DNA of 64,000 nucleotides from Mycobacterium sp. ELW1 (GTDB taxonomy: Bacteria; Actinomycetota; Actinomycetes; Mycobacteriales; Mycobacteriaceae). The stretch is from positions 6,181,980-6,245,979 of the forward strand of contig NZ_CP032155.1 in assembly GCF_008329905.1 (NCBI RefSeq), given 5' to 3'. The translations under genes were made by a program, and so were the position numbers. The notes under the pieces were generated by a model, which saw only the letters and a list, made by a program, of their open reading frames with translations, did not search any database and was not told the DNA's origin. Positions 24,736-32,937 of this stretch are shown in pieces (position 1 is the stretch's first letter; each line of letters opens with the position of its first letter).

Positions 24736-25611
24736 ATGACGGTCATTGATCGTACGTTCGTCGGATACGCGCGCTGCTCGATGGATGAGCAAGACCTCGT
24801 CGAGCAGCGCCAGCGCCTTCGCGAGCTCGGTGTCGGCGACGACCGGATCTACATTGACCAGGCGCTGACCGGCACGGACACCGAACGGCCGGCTCTGGAT
24901 CAGGCGCTCGCGGCGGTGCACCCCGGTGACACGCTGGTCGTGTCGAAGCTGGACCGGCTCGCCCGATCGGTAGCCGACGCACGCGCCATCGGCGAAACTC
25001 TCGCCGGTCGCGGCGGCACCTTGTCCCTCGGTGAGCAGCGGTACGACCCGGCCGAACCGCTGGGCAACATGTTCTTCGGGATACTTGCCACCGTGGCCGA
25101 GTTCGAGGTCGACGTACTGCGAACGCGATCGCGTGAAGGCCTCACCGGACTGACGACGCGCGACGAGACGGTGGCGCGCCTTGGCGCCGCGCTCGAATTC
25201 CCCCGAGTTCACGGACCGCACCTCGGCGTCTTGTACTGCGACATCGACAATTTCGATGCGATCAACAACGCCTGGGGCCGCTCCTTCGGTGACGTCGTGC
25301 TGGCCACCCTGGCGGTGCGGATTCGCCAATGCGTCCGCCAAGGCGACACCGTCGGGCGAATCGGTGATGACGAGGCCCTGCTGCTGTTGCCGGGCGTCCA
25401 CAGCCTCGCCAACGTTGCCCAGGTCGCGGAGAAGATCCGCAGCCGGGTCGCCGAACCGATCAGTCACTCCGGCGTGACGGTCAACGCAACGATGAGTATC
25501 GGTGCCACGCTGGCCATTACCGGTGAAACAGCGGAGGCGCTGACAGCCCGGGTGATGTCGGCGATGCGCAGCGCCCAACAGGCCGGCCGGAACACCGTCG
25601 CCTGCATCTGA
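24736..25611 (+). CDS. Serine recombinase catalytic domain fused to a degenerate GGDEF domain
   Basis: 291 residues. Residues 8-135 are a resolvase catalytic domain: GYARCSMDEQ with Arg13 and the nucleophile Ser15, SKLDRLARS with Asp73, Arg74 and Arg77, and the long helix FFGILATVAEFEVDVLR. No helix-turn-helix follows. At residue 136 the chain runs directly into a GGDEF domain (GLTGLTTRDETVARL, then YCDIDNFDAINN). Its signature is GDDEA (210-214) instead of GGDEF, so cyclase activity is doubtful. The inhibitory-site motif RQGD (201-204) lies exactly five residues before the signature, so it could bind c-di-GMP. The DNA target and role are unknown. It is not part of a mobile element that I can see. 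Confidence 0.85.
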   Translation: MTVIDRTFVGYARCSMDEQDLVEQRQRLRELGVGDDRIYIDQALTGTDTERPALDQALAAVHPGDTLVVSKLDRLARSVADARAIGETLAGRGGTLSLGEQRYDPAEPLGNMFFGILATVAEFEVDVLRTRSREGLTGLTTRDETVARLGAALEFPRVHGPHLGVLYCDIDNFDAINNAWGRSFGDVVLATLAVRIRQCVRQGDTVGRIGDDEALLLLPGVHSLANVAQVAEKIRSRVAEPISHSGVTVNATMSIGATLAITGETAEALTARVMSAMRSAQQAGRNTVACI

Positions 25612-25635
25612 ACGATCGCCCTCCGCAGAAGCCCC

Positions 25636-25641
25636 TAGGCT
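25636..25641 (+). promoter_or_regulatory. -10 element of the LLM oxidoreductase gene, leaderless layout
   Basis: TAGGCT fits TANNNT and ends six bases before the ATG at 25648; no Shine-Dalgarno sequence is present. Confidence 0.5.
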
Positions 25642-25647
25642 GGCTTC

Positions 25648-26433
25648 ATGACCTACCCCATCCGAATCGGCGTGCAACTGCAGCCGCAGCATGCCCCCGA
25701 CTACAACCAGATCCGCGATGCCGTCCGCCGCTGTGAAGACATCGGCGTCGACGTGGTCTTCAACTGGGACCACTTCTATCCGCTGTACGGCGACCCCGAC
25801 GGTGCGCACTTCGAATGCTGGACCATGTTGGGCGCGTGGGCTGAGCAGACCTCGCGGGTCGAAATCGGCGCGCTGGTCTCCTGCAACTCCTACCGCAATC
25901 CCGAGCTGCTGGCCGATATGGCCCGCACCGTCGACCACATCTCGGGCGGGCGGCTGATCCTCGGCATCGGCTCGGGGTGGAAGCAGAAGGACTACGACGA
26001 GTACGGCTATGAGTTCGGCACCGCCGGCAGCCGCCTCGACGACCTCGCGGGCGCACTGCCGCGTATCAAGTCCCGGCTGGCCAACCTGAATCCTGCTCCG
26101 ACTCGCGAGATCCCGATCCTCATCGGCGGTCAGGGTGAGAAGAAGACGCTGCGCCTGGTCGCCGAGCACGGCGACATCTGGCACGGATTCACCAACGCCG
26201 AGACCTACCCCGGCAAGGCCGAGGTGCTCGACCGGCACTGCTCGGACGTCGGCCGCGACCCGGCCAAGATCGAACGGTCATCGGGTGTCGAGGGCCGCGA
26301 TCACGACACCATCGTCGCCAACGCCGAGGCACTCACCGGACTGGGCGTGACCCTGCTGACGGTCGGCTGCGACGGACCGGACTACGACCTCGGCGCCGCC
26401 GAGGCGCTGGTGCGCTGGCGCGACAGCCGGTAG
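25648..26433 (+). CDS. Luciferase-like F420-dependent oxidoreductase
   Basis: 261 residues, a short LLM family TIM barrel: RIGVQLQPQHAPDYNQI at the start, GVDVVFNWDHFYPLYGDPDG, the cofactor-side strand ISGGRLILGIGSGWKQKDYDEYG, and PILIGGQGEKKTLRLVAEHGDIWHGF, which is typical of the TIGR03560/F420-binding group. These enzymes use reduced F420 for hydride transfer. Corresponds to Rv0044c, and in M. tuberculosis the GntR gene also follows nearby. The substrate is unknown. Confidence 0.88.
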   Translation: MTYPIRIGVQLQPQHAPDYNQIRDAVRRCEDIGVDVVFNWDHFYPLYGDPDGAHFECWTMLGAWAEQTSRVEIGALVSCNSYRNPELLADMARTVDHISGGRLILGIGSGWKQKDYDEYGYEFGTAGSRLDDLAGALPRIKSRLANLNPAPTREIPILIGGQGEKKTLRLVAEHGDIWHGFTNAETYPGKAEVLDRHCSDVGRDPAKIERSSGVEGRDHDTIVANAEALTGLGVTLLTVGCDGPDYDLGAAEALVRWRDSR

Positions 26434-26447
26434 AGCCGACCACCTCG

Positions 26448-27620
26448 CTAACAGGGATCGAATTCCAGCGGCAACGATTCCAGGCCGAAAGTGCCGGCGG
26501 GCCACAATGTGGTGGCCTCGCCGGCCAACCGGTAATCCGGGATGCGCGCGTGGAATTCCTCGATGGTGAGCCGTAATTCGCGGCGCGCCAGGTGCGAACC
26601 CAGGCACCGGTGAATGCCGCCGCCGAATCCGAGGTGCACGGCCTTGGCGTTGAGGTCCATCTCATTGGCGGTGTGGGCGTACGGCCCGTCTCGGTTGGCG
26701 GTGAACAGCATCAGCATGACGTGGGAATTCGCCGGGATCGTCACCCCTTCGACCTCGACGTCGGCGGTCGTCACGCGCGGCACGCCGGGCACCGGGCCGT
26801 CGAGACGCAGCACCTCTTCGATGAACGGTGGAATCAACGACGGATCCCCGATCAACCGGTGCCGCAACGCCGGATCGTTGGCCATGTTGAGCAACGCGAA
26901 GCCGATGGCACCGGTGACGGTGTCGAGCCCGGCCAGGATGATCAGGAAGCACAAGCCCAGAATCTCGGTATCGGTCCACGCCTCGTCGCCGTCGAGGGCC
27001 AGGATGTTGCTGAGCATATCGTCGCCCGGGTGGCTGCGCTTGACCTCCAGCTGCTCGGCCAGGAAGCCGAAAAGCGCAATGCTGCAATCGATTACCGACT
27101 GTGACTGCTCGCTGCCCAGTGACGCGATATCGGCACCTTTGATGATCCCGCTGACCCAGCCGAGGAACCTGGGCAAGTGCTCCAGTGGCAGCCCGAACAG
27201 CGTCAGGATGGCCTGGGTGGGGAACTTGTAGGACAGGTCCGCCACGACATCGCAGCGGCCGAGCGGGGCGAACTTGTCGATATGGCCGCGCAACTGCGTA
27301 CGCAGTTCCCCGTCCATCGCTTCCATGCGTTTGGGTCCGAACATCGGGTCCAGAACCCGCCGGTAGTCCGCGTGCTTGGGCGGATCGATCGCGATCGGGA
27401 TCATCGAGATGGCGTTGGCCACGCCGTCGAAGGCCTTCGCCGAGGAGAACAACTCGGGGTGCTTCTGGGCGAAGCGGACCCCCTCGTAGCTGGTGATCAA
27501 CCACATCTTGCCGACCCGGTACACCGGGCCCGGTTTACGCAGGTGGTCCACCGCCGCCGTGCGCCCACTCGGGACCGGTGTAGCCGCGTAATAGCCGTCG
27601 GGCATTTCCGTCGTCGTCAT
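26448..27620 (-). CDS. Cytochrome P450
   Basis: 390 residues. The heme-binding loop is HLGFGGGIHRCLGSHLARRE with the thiolate Cys; the I-helix oxygen-activation segment is LIILAGLDTVTGA; the ExxR of the K helix is in PFIEEVLRLDG. Bacterial soluble class I P450s of this kind need a ferredoxin partner, not found nearby. Its promoter is divergent from a GntR regulator gene and overlaps a strong palindrome, which points to substrate-inducible control. I see no P450 at the equivalent M. tuberculosis position. The substrate is unknown. Confidence 0.93.
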   Translation of the reverse strand: MTTTEMPDGYYAATPVPSGRTAAVDHLRKPGPVYRVGKMWLITSYEGVRFAQKHPELFSSAKAFDGVANAISMIPIAIDPPKHADYRRVLDPMFGPKRMEAMDGELRTQLRGHIDKFAPLGRCDVVADLSYKFPTQAILTLFGLPLEHLPRFLGWVSGIIKGADIASLGSEQSQSVIDCSIALFGFLAEQLEVKRSHPGDDMLSNILALDGDEAWTDTEILGLCFLIILAGLDTVTGAIGFALLNMANDPALRHRLIGDPSLIPPFIEEVLRLDGPVPGVPRVTTADVEVEGVTIPANSHVMLMLFTANRDGPYAHTANEMDLNAKAVHLGFGGGIHRCLGSHLARRELRLTIEEFHARIPDYRLAGEATTLWPAGTFGLESLPLEFDPC

Positions 27621-27626
27621 TGTCGG

Positions 27627-27654
27627 AGAGTAACGAGACTCACAGTCTCGTTAC
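27627..27654 (-). promoter_or_regulatory. P450 promoter overlapped by a perfect GntR-type operator
   Basis: A perfect 11-bp inverted repeat with a three-base spacer: GTAACGAGACT (27630-27640) and AGTCTCGTTAC (27644-27654). On the minus strand TACTCT (27627-27632) is a TANNNT -10 six bases before the P450 ATG at 27620, so the palindrome covers the core promoter. The divergent GntR gene begins 80 bp away. A repressor site is the simplest reading; the binding itself is inferred. Confidence 0.75.
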
Positions 27655-27733
27655 CTCATATTGCGCGAGATACCCGCAAGTAACCGGGAGGATTGCGACG
27701 AGTGCACGGCTTCTGGACACCCCGGAGAGGGAA

Positions 27734-28399
27734 ATGCCCAAACGCTATGGGGTCAAAGAGAAGGACCTCGTTGTTGCCCACATCCAGGACATGCTGCTCG
27801 CCGGGCGGCTGAGGTCGGGAGATCGGGTGGACCGCAACAAGATCACCGCTGCCCTGGGGCTGAGCCGGGTGCCCGTCCAGGAGGCCCTCAACCAGCTCGA
27901 GCACGACGGCATCCTGGAGTCCCGCTATCACCGCGGAGCGTTCGTCCATCGCTTCGATGCCGACGTCCTGCGCGAACACCATGAAGTGCACGGCCTGCTG
28001 ACCGGCGCGGCGGCCGCGCGGGCCGCCGCCAATCCTCGCCCAGAGGTCCTCGACCGGCTCGCCGAGCCGATGGCCGTCATGCGCGCCTCATCCGACTCGC
28101 CTGCCTTCCTCAACGCCGCCGACCTCTTCCGGAATATCGTCCTCGACGAGTACGCCGGTCCGCGACTGAGCGCAGCCATTCGGGCATCGCGCGGGTTCAT
28201 GCCCCGCGAATTCTGGGCCACCTACCCGTACACGGTGAACCAGCTCCTGCCGCTGGCCGAGACCGAACACACCGCAATCCACCGCCGCAATCCGTCTGCC
28301 GCACGGCAGGCCTGCCTGGACCGCACCGACCTGATGGCCGACGTGCTCATCGCGGAACTTCACCGGACGGGGGTGCTCGCCGACTTGGATTCCGTCTGA
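27734..28399 (+). CDS. GntR family (FadR-type) transcriptional regulator
   Basis: 221 residues. The winged helix is at residues 8-70 (IQDMLLAGRLRSGDRVDRN, ALGLSRVPVQEALNQLEHDG). The all-helical effector domain follows (EVHGLLTGAAAARAAAN, TEHTAIHRR). The ATG at 27734 is chosen because GGAGAGGGA precedes it; an in-frame GTG 38 codons earlier would place the operator inside the gene. Corresponds to Rv0043c. It is divergent from the P450 gene and the shared palindrome suggests it represses that gene. The effector is unknown. Confidence 0.88.
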   Translation: MPKRYGVKEKDLVVAHIQDMLLAGRLRSGDRVDRNKITAALGLSRVPVQEALNQLEHDGILESRYHRGAFVHRFDADVLREHHEVHGLLTGAAAARAAANPRPEVLDRLAEPMAVMRASSDSPAFLNAADLFRNIVLDEYAGPRLSAAIRASRGFMPREFWATYPYTVNQLLPLAETEHTAIHRRNPSAARQACLDRTDLMADVLIAELHRTGVLADLDSV

Positions 28400-28430
28400 T
28401 CGCAAGGCGCGCCGGGATTGCTGGGGGCAG

Positions 28431-28436
28431 TACCTT
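28431..28436 (+). promoter_or_regulatory. -10 element of the ABC transporter operon, leaderless layout
   Basis: TACCTT fits TANNNT and ends seven bases before the ATG at 28444. This favours that ATG over a TTG three codons upstream. Confidence 0.45.
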
Positions 28437-28443
28437 GCTAGAG

Positions 28444-30237
28444 ATGGCTGTTCACTGCGACCGGACACCGCGGGCCGGCATACGTCTGGCGGCACTGTTC
28501 TCAGTCCTGTTGATGATCGCCGGTCTGGTGGCCGCCGCGCCGGCGGGTGCAGACCAGTGCGCACCGCCCGGAGTCGGGTCGGCCAGTGCGCTGCCGACGA
28601 ACCTCGCCGCCGCGGCCAAGGGACCGGACGAGGACAAATACACCACCGCCACCGTGCAGCCGCTGCCGTCGATCAACCGTGAGGCGCTCGGATTGATCAC
28701 GCCCGGCACGCTGACGGTCGGCACGCTGTCGGATGCGCCGCCGAGTATCTGCATCGACTCGAAGGGACAGTTCACCGGGTTCGACAACGAACTGCTGCGG
28801 GCGATCGCCGACAAGCTCGGCCTGAAGATCTCGTTCGTCGGCACCGAGTTCTCCGGTCTGCTCGCCCAAGTGGCCGCCCGCCGCTTCGACGTCGGGTCGT
28901 CATCGATCACCACCACCGACGCGCGCCGGCGCACCGTGGGCTTCACCAACGGCTATGACTTCGGCTACTTCTCCCTCGTGGTGCCGTCCGGCTCGCCGAT
29001 CACCGGGTTTCAACAGCTCGGCCCCGGCCAGCGAATCGGCGTGGTTCAGGGCACCGTTCAAGAGGCCTACCTCGTCGACACGCTGCACCTGGAACCGGTG
29101 AAGTTTCCGGACTACAACACCGTCTACGCCAGCCTGAAGACCCGCCAGATCGACGCGTGGGTGGCGCCCTCGCAGCAGGCGGTCGGCACAGTCAAGCCCC
29201 GCGATCCGGCCCAGATCGTCGAAAACACCTTCAGCTTGGACAATTTCGTCGCCTACGCCGTCGCCAACGAGAACAAGCCGTTGATCGACGCGCTCAACTC
29301 CGGCTTGGACGCCGTGATCGCCGACGGCACCTGGTCGAAGCTCTACTCGGAGTGGGTGCCGCGGGCATTGCCGCCGGGCTGGAAGCCGGGCTCGAAAGCC
29401 GCACCGGTTCCGCAGCTGCCCGACTTCGCCGCGATCGCCGCCGCACACGAGAAACCCGCGTCCGTCGGGTCGGCACCGAAATCGGTGCTGACCCAGCTGC
29501 GGGAGTCGTTCCTGGATTGGGACCTCTACAAGAAGGCCATCCCAGACCTGTTGACCACCGGGTTGCCCAACACGTTGATCCTGACGATCTGCGCCAGCGT
29601 GATCGGACTGCTGCTCGGCATGGTGCTGGCCGTGGCCGGGATCTCCCGGTCACGGTGGCTGCGCTGGCCGGCCCGGGTCTACACCGACATTTTCCGCGGG
29701 CTGCCCGAGGTGGTGATCATCCTGCTGATCGGCCTGGGCATCGGGCCGGTCGTGGGTGGCATCACCGGCAACAATCCCTTCCCGCTCGGCATCGCCGCGC
29801 TCGGGCTGATGGCCGCGGCCTACATCGGCGAGATCTTCCGCTCCGGCATCCAGAGTGTGGATGCCGGGCAGCTGGAGGCGTCGCGCGCGCTCGGATTCAG
29901 CTACTCCTCGTCGATGCGGTTGGTGGTGGTTCCGCAGGGCATCCGCCGGGTGCTGCCCGCCCTGGTGAACCAGTTCATCTCGCTGCTCAAAGCGTCGTCG
30001 CTGGTGTACTTCCTGGGTCTGGTGGCCAGCCAGCGCGAGCTGTTCCAAGTGGGCCGCGATCTCAATGCCCAGACCGGCAACCTATCGCCGTTGGTGGCGG
30101 CCGGCCTGTTCTACCTGTTGCTGACGATCCCGTTGACGCACCTCGTCAACTACATCGACGCCCGACTGCGCCGCGGCCGAACGCAACCCGACGAGGATCC
30201 GCTGGCCCCGAGCACAACGAGCCAGGAGATGGTGTGA
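28444..30237 (+). CDS. Polar amino-acid ABC transporter, substrate-binding protein fused to permease
   Basis: 597 residues. A signal sequence (AALFSVLLMIAGLVAAAPAGA) is followed by a family 3 solute-binding domain (LTVGTLSDAPPSICIDSKG, FTGFDNELLRAIADKLGLK). After about residue 350 comes a HisM/GlnP-type permease with the TTGLPNTLILTICASVIGLLLG helix and the EAA-type loop EASRALGFSYSSSMRLVVVPQG that contacts the ATPase. Binding protein and permease are usually separate; the fusion tethers the binder to the membrane. The ATPase gene overlaps the stop codon. Family 3 members import polar amino acids or glutamine; the ligand here is not known. Confidence 0.92.
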   Translation: MAVHCDRTPRAGIRLAALFSVLLMIAGLVAAAPAGADQCAPPGVGSASALPTNLAAAAKGPDEDKYTTATVQPLPSINREALGLITPGTLTVGTLSDAPPSICIDSKGQFTGFDNELLRAIADKLGLKISFVGTEFSGLLAQVAARRFDVGSSSITTTDARRRTVGFTNGYDFGYFSLVVPSGSPITGFQQLGPGQRIGVVQGTVQEAYLVDTLHLEPVKFPDYNTVYASLKTRQIDAWVAPSQQAVGTVKPRDPAQIVENTFSLDNFVAYAVANENKPLIDALNSGLDAVIADGTWSKLYSEWVPRALPPGWKPGSKAAPVPQLPDFAAIAAAHEKPASVGSAPKSVLTQLRESFLDWDLYKKAIPDLLTTGLPNTLILTICASVIGLLLGMVLAVAGISRSRWLRWPARVYTDIFRGLPEVVIILLIGLGIGPVVGGITGNNPFPLGIAALGLMAAAYIGEIFRSGIQSVDAGQLEASRALGFSYSSSMRLVVVPQGIRRVLPALVNQFISLLKASSLVYFLGLVASQRELFQVGRDLNAQTGNLSPLVAAGLFYLLLTIPLTHLVNYIDARLRRGRTQPDEDPLAPSTTSQEMV

Positions 30238-30977
30238 TGGCCTCGCTTCCCGAACCGGTTTCGTTGGCCTGCAAGGATATTCACCTCGCCTTCGGTACCA
30301 ACAAGGTGTTGCGCGGCGTGGATCTCGACGTGCCCGCCGGCGCCACGACGGCGGTCATCGGCCCGTCGGGGTCGGGCAAATCCACGTTGCTGCGCACGCT
30401 CAACCGGCTCTACGAACCGGACCGCGGGGACATCCTGCTCGACGGCAAGTCGGTGCTGCACGACGATCCCGACGCGCTGCGCCAACGCATCGGCATGGTG
30501 TTCCAGCAGTTCAACCTCTTCCCGCATCGCAGCGTGGTGGACAATGTCGCGCTCGGGCCACGCAAGCTCAAGCGGCTGTCGGCCGACGAGTCCCGCGCGT
30601 TGGCGCTCGCTCAGCTGGACCGGGTCGGTTTGAAGCACAAGGCCGAGGTGCGGCCGGCCACGCTGTCCGGTGGTCAGCAGCAGCGGGTCGCGATCGCGCG
30701 GGCGCTGGCGATGGCGCCGCAGGTGATGTTCTTCGACGAGGCCACCTCGGCGCTCGACCCTGAACTGGTCAAGGGCATCCTGGCGCTGATCGCCGAGCTG
30801 GGTTCGGACGGGATGACGATGGTCGTGGTCACCCACGAGATGGGGTTCGCCCAGTCGACGGCGGACTCGGTGGTCTTCATGGACTACGGCCAGGTGATCG
30901 AATCCGGGCCGCCCGATCAGATCTTCAGCGCCGCCGAGACCGAGCGTCTGCAGCGTTTCCTGTCGCAAGTTATCTAA
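30237..30977 (+). CDS. Polar amino-acid ABC transporter ATP-binding protein
   Basis: 246 residues. Walker A is IGPSGSGKSTLLR, the Q-loop is VFQQFNLFPH, the signature is LSGGQQQRVAIARAL, Walker B is VMFFDEATSALDP and the H-loop is VVVTHEMGF. It shares a base with the stop of the fused binding protein/permease gene (TGATG) and powers that transporter. A dimer would be needed on the cytoplasmic face. Confidence 0.95.
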   Translation: MASLPEPVSLACKDIHLAFGTNKVLRGVDLDVPAGATTAVIGPSGSGKSTLLRTLNRLYEPDRGDILLDGKSVLHDDPDALRQRIGMVFQQFNLFPHRSVVDNVALGPRKLKRLSADESRALALAQLDRVGLKHKAEVRPATLSGGQQQRVAIARALAMAPQVMFFDEATSALDPELVKGILALIAELGSDGMTMVVVTHEMGFAQSTADSVVFMDYGQVIESGPPDQIFSAAETERLQRFLSQVI

Positions 30978-31002
30978 CTCGGGCGCGTAAAACCGCGTAT
31001 CG

Positions 31003-31019
31003 CGCGGTTGACAACCGCG
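31003..31019 (+). promoter_or_regulatory. Palindromic operator upstream of marR
   Basis: CGCGGTTG-a-CAACCGCG is a perfect 17-bp palindrome eight bases upstream of the marR -10 hexamer, over the -35 position. A second arm, AACCGCG at 30991-30997, can pair with CGCGGTT at 31003-31009 and may form a weak terminator for the ABC operon. Autoregulation by MarR is inferred. Confidence 0.55.
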
Positions 31020-31026
31020 GACAGGT

Positions 31027-31032
31027 TAGACT
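31027..31032 (+). promoter_or_regulatory. -10 element of marR, near-leaderless layout
   Basis: TAGACT fits TANNNT and ends eight bases before the ATG at 31041. Confidence 0.45.
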
Positions 31033-31040
31033 AGCGAACT

Positions 31041-31499
31041 ATGATTGAGGCCGAGCCGCAGGTCACTGACCTGTCCGGGGACCTGCAGCGGGTCCTATCG
31101 AAGCTCTTTTCGGTCCTTCGCCGCGCCGACACCAAGTCCACCACCGCCGGCGCCGACCTCACCCTGGCACAGCTGTCCATCCTGCTGACCCTGCTGGATC
31201 AGGGTCCGATCCGGATGACCGAGCTGGCCGCACGCGAACGGGTGCGCACCCCGACCACCACGGTGGCGATCCGCCGGCTGGAAAAACTCGGGCTGGTCAA
31301 GCGGTCGCGTGACCCCTCGGACCTGCGGGCCGTTCTCGTCGAGGTCACGCCCCAGGGGCTGGTGCAGCACCGCGAAGCGCTGGCGGTCCGGCGGGCCAAC
31401 CTGGCCGCGTTGCTCTCGAAGCTGAGCGACGAGGAACGCGAGACCTTGGCCAAGGCGCTGCGACCGCTGGAGCGGTTGGCCGACCAGGCGCAGAGCTAG
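31041..31499 (+). CDS. MarR family transcriptional regulator
   Basis: 152 residues with the MarR winged-helix fold: LAQLSILLTLLDQGPIRMTELAARERV (helix-turn-helix), RRLEKLGLVKRSRDPSDLRAVLVEVT (recognition helix and wing) and a C-terminal dimerisation helix (LSDEERETLAKALRPLERL). Corresponds to Rv0042c. It follows the ABC transporter operon by 63 bp but has its own palindrome and -10 element, so it probably controls itself and perhaps its neighbours. The ligand is unknown. Confidence 0.92.
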   Translation: MIEAEPQVTDLSGDLQRVLSKLFSVLRRADTKSTTAGADLTLAQLSILLTLLDQGPIRMTELAARERVRTPTTTVAIRRLEKLGLVKRSRDPSDLRAVLVEVTPQGLVQHREALAVRRANLAALLSKLSDEERETLAKALRPLERLADQAQS

Positions 31500-31517
31500 A
31501 GGGATCTAGCCCCCGGC

Positions 31518-31540
31518 GGGCAGGAGCGCAGCGACTCGGG
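31518..31540. repeat. Short dispersed repeat, copy 1 (between marR and ggh)
   Basis: A 23-base unit beginning GGGCAGGAGCG and ending ACTCGGG. It agrees with a second copy at 32950-32972 at 21 of 23 bases. Both copies lie at gene boundaries. The flanks here also hold a direct repeat, GGGATCTAGCCC at 31501 and 31539. Confidence 0.6.
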
Positions 31541-31543
31541 GAT

Positions 31544-32884
31544 CTAGCCCAGCCAGTCGAGGACCGCGGCCGCGGTCCAGGACTGTTGCATGCTGCCCAG
31601 CGGCTCGCCGGTGAACGGCTCGTAATACTCGGCGAAGGTGCCGTCGCTGGCCTGCCGAAGACCTTCCTGCCGGAGCAGCAACGACCGCTCCGACCATCCG
31701 CGACGCGCGAACGCCCACGAGAACAGCCACGTCAACACCGGCCAGACCGGCCCGCGCCAATACTCGCGCGGCCGAAAGTCCTTGGACACCGGCGACGTCG
31801 ACGGGATCACCGCGTACCGCAGATCCGGGTGCCCGCAGAACCGCGGGCCCTCCAGGACCCGCAGCAAGGCCCGTTCCCGGTCGTGCGGCAGGCCGCCGCA
31901 CAGCAGTGGCGCGAACTGCGCGGCGGTCTCCGTCGCAATCCACTTGTCCGCTCGTACGTCGAAATCGCGCGCGGCACCGGTCCGTTGATCGGTCGTCTCG
32001 ACGACGCCGGTCCGGAACCGCTCGGCCCACGAATACAGGTCACGGACATCGGCGTTGGGCCGCTTGTAATCCTCGCCGATATTGGCCAGCACATCGCACG
32101 CGACCGCGAAAATCGCTGAGACGAAGACGTCTTCGACGGCGAAGCTCATCACCTTCGGCAGCAGATCGTCGTCGTAGCGGACCGACTTCATCTCCTCGAG
32201 CAGCCACAGATACCGGTCGTACTCGGTGTCCGACGGGCGCTGGCTGGCGTCGGTGACGATGTGCGTGTCCTCGCGCTGATACTCCGGGAGGTTCCCGGGA
32301 ATCACGTTGGCGTAGGCGGAGTCCCAGCGCGGCGAGTTGTCCATCCCGGACTCCCAGCCGTGATACAGCGTGACGCGACCGTGCTCGTTCTGATCGCGAG
32401 CCTCGGCCAGCCAGCGGTGCCAGCGCACCAGGTCCGGCCACCGTCGGTCCAGAAACGACTCGGCGACGGCACGGGTGGAACGGCCCCTGGTGCGGGCGCG
32501 GTCCAGAATGCGTTGCACCGCAATGGCATGCACCGGCGGCTGGGTGATCCCCGACGTGTGCCGGGTGCGCGGGGCGTGCGCCGCCAGCGCCGACGTGGCC
32601 CACCGGGCCGGGCCTGGGAAGTACCCGTCGACGCCGTTGGCGAACACGATGTGCGGGATCATCCCGTTGGTCCACTGCGCCGACAGCAGGGTGTCCAGTT
32701 CGACGACCGCGCGCTCGACACTCAGCGGAGCCAGGCCGACGGCGACGAACGCGGCGTCCCAACTCCACATGTGCGGGTAAAGCAGCGGCGCCGCGGAGGT
32801 CATCACACCCAGGTCGTTACCGCGCAGAAGGTAGGCCGCGCGGGCCGCCAACTGAGTCGGGCCGAAGCTCGGGTCGTATGCCAC
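31544..32884 (-). CDS. ggh: Glucosylglycerate hydrolase (GH63)
   Basis: 446 residues, the same length as the characterised Mycolicibacterium hassiacum enzyme as I recall it. The (alpha/alpha)6-barrel motifs include PHMWSWDAAFVAVGL, GWESGMDNSPRWD with Asp182 and TFAEYYEPFTGEPLG with Glu419; these numbers coincide with the catalytic acid and base reported for that enzyme. WRGPVWPVLTW is typical of GH63. It releases glucose and glycerate from the compatible solute glucosylglycerate, which rapid growers accumulate under nitrogen starvation and use on recovery. No signal peptide, so cytoplasmic. Presence of this gene supports a rapid-growing host. Confidence 0.93.
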   Translation of the reverse strand: MAYDPSFGPTQLAARAAYLLRGNDLGVMTSAAPLLYPHMWSWDAAFVAVGLAPLSVERAVVELDTLLSAQWTNGMIPHIVFANGVDGYFPGPARWATSALAAHAPRTRHTSGITQPPVHAIAVQRILDRARTRGRSTRAVAESFLDRRWPDLVRWHRWLAEARDQNEHGRVTLYHGWESGMDNSPRWDSAYANVIPGNLPEYQREDTHIVTDASQRPSDTEYDRYLWLLEEMKSVRYDDDLLPKVMSFAVEDVFVSAIFAVACDVLANIGEDYKRPNADVRDLYSWAERFRTGVVETTDQRTGAARDFDVRADKWIATETAAQFAPLLCGGLPHDRERALLRVLEGPRFCGHPDLRYAVIPSTSPVSKDFRPREYWRGPVWPVLTWLFSWAFARRGWSERSLLLRQEGLRQASDGTFAEYYEPFTGEPLGSMQQSWTAAAVLDWLG

Positions 32885-32924
32885 GCGTTCATTCTGCGGC
32901 GCGAACCTGCGAAACGCAGATCGG

Positions 32925-32930
32925 TAGGGT
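32925..32930 (+). promoter_or_regulatory. -10 element of the SDR gene, leaderless layout
   Basis: TAGGGT fits TANNNT and ends seven bases before the ATG at 32938. Confidence 0.5.
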
Positions 32931-32937
32931 CAGTGAC

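Noticed and set aside
24736..25611. A transposon or integron around the serine recombinase domain
   Set aside because: No terminal inverted repeats, target duplication or cargo genes were seen, and the flanking genes keep the M. tuberculosis order.
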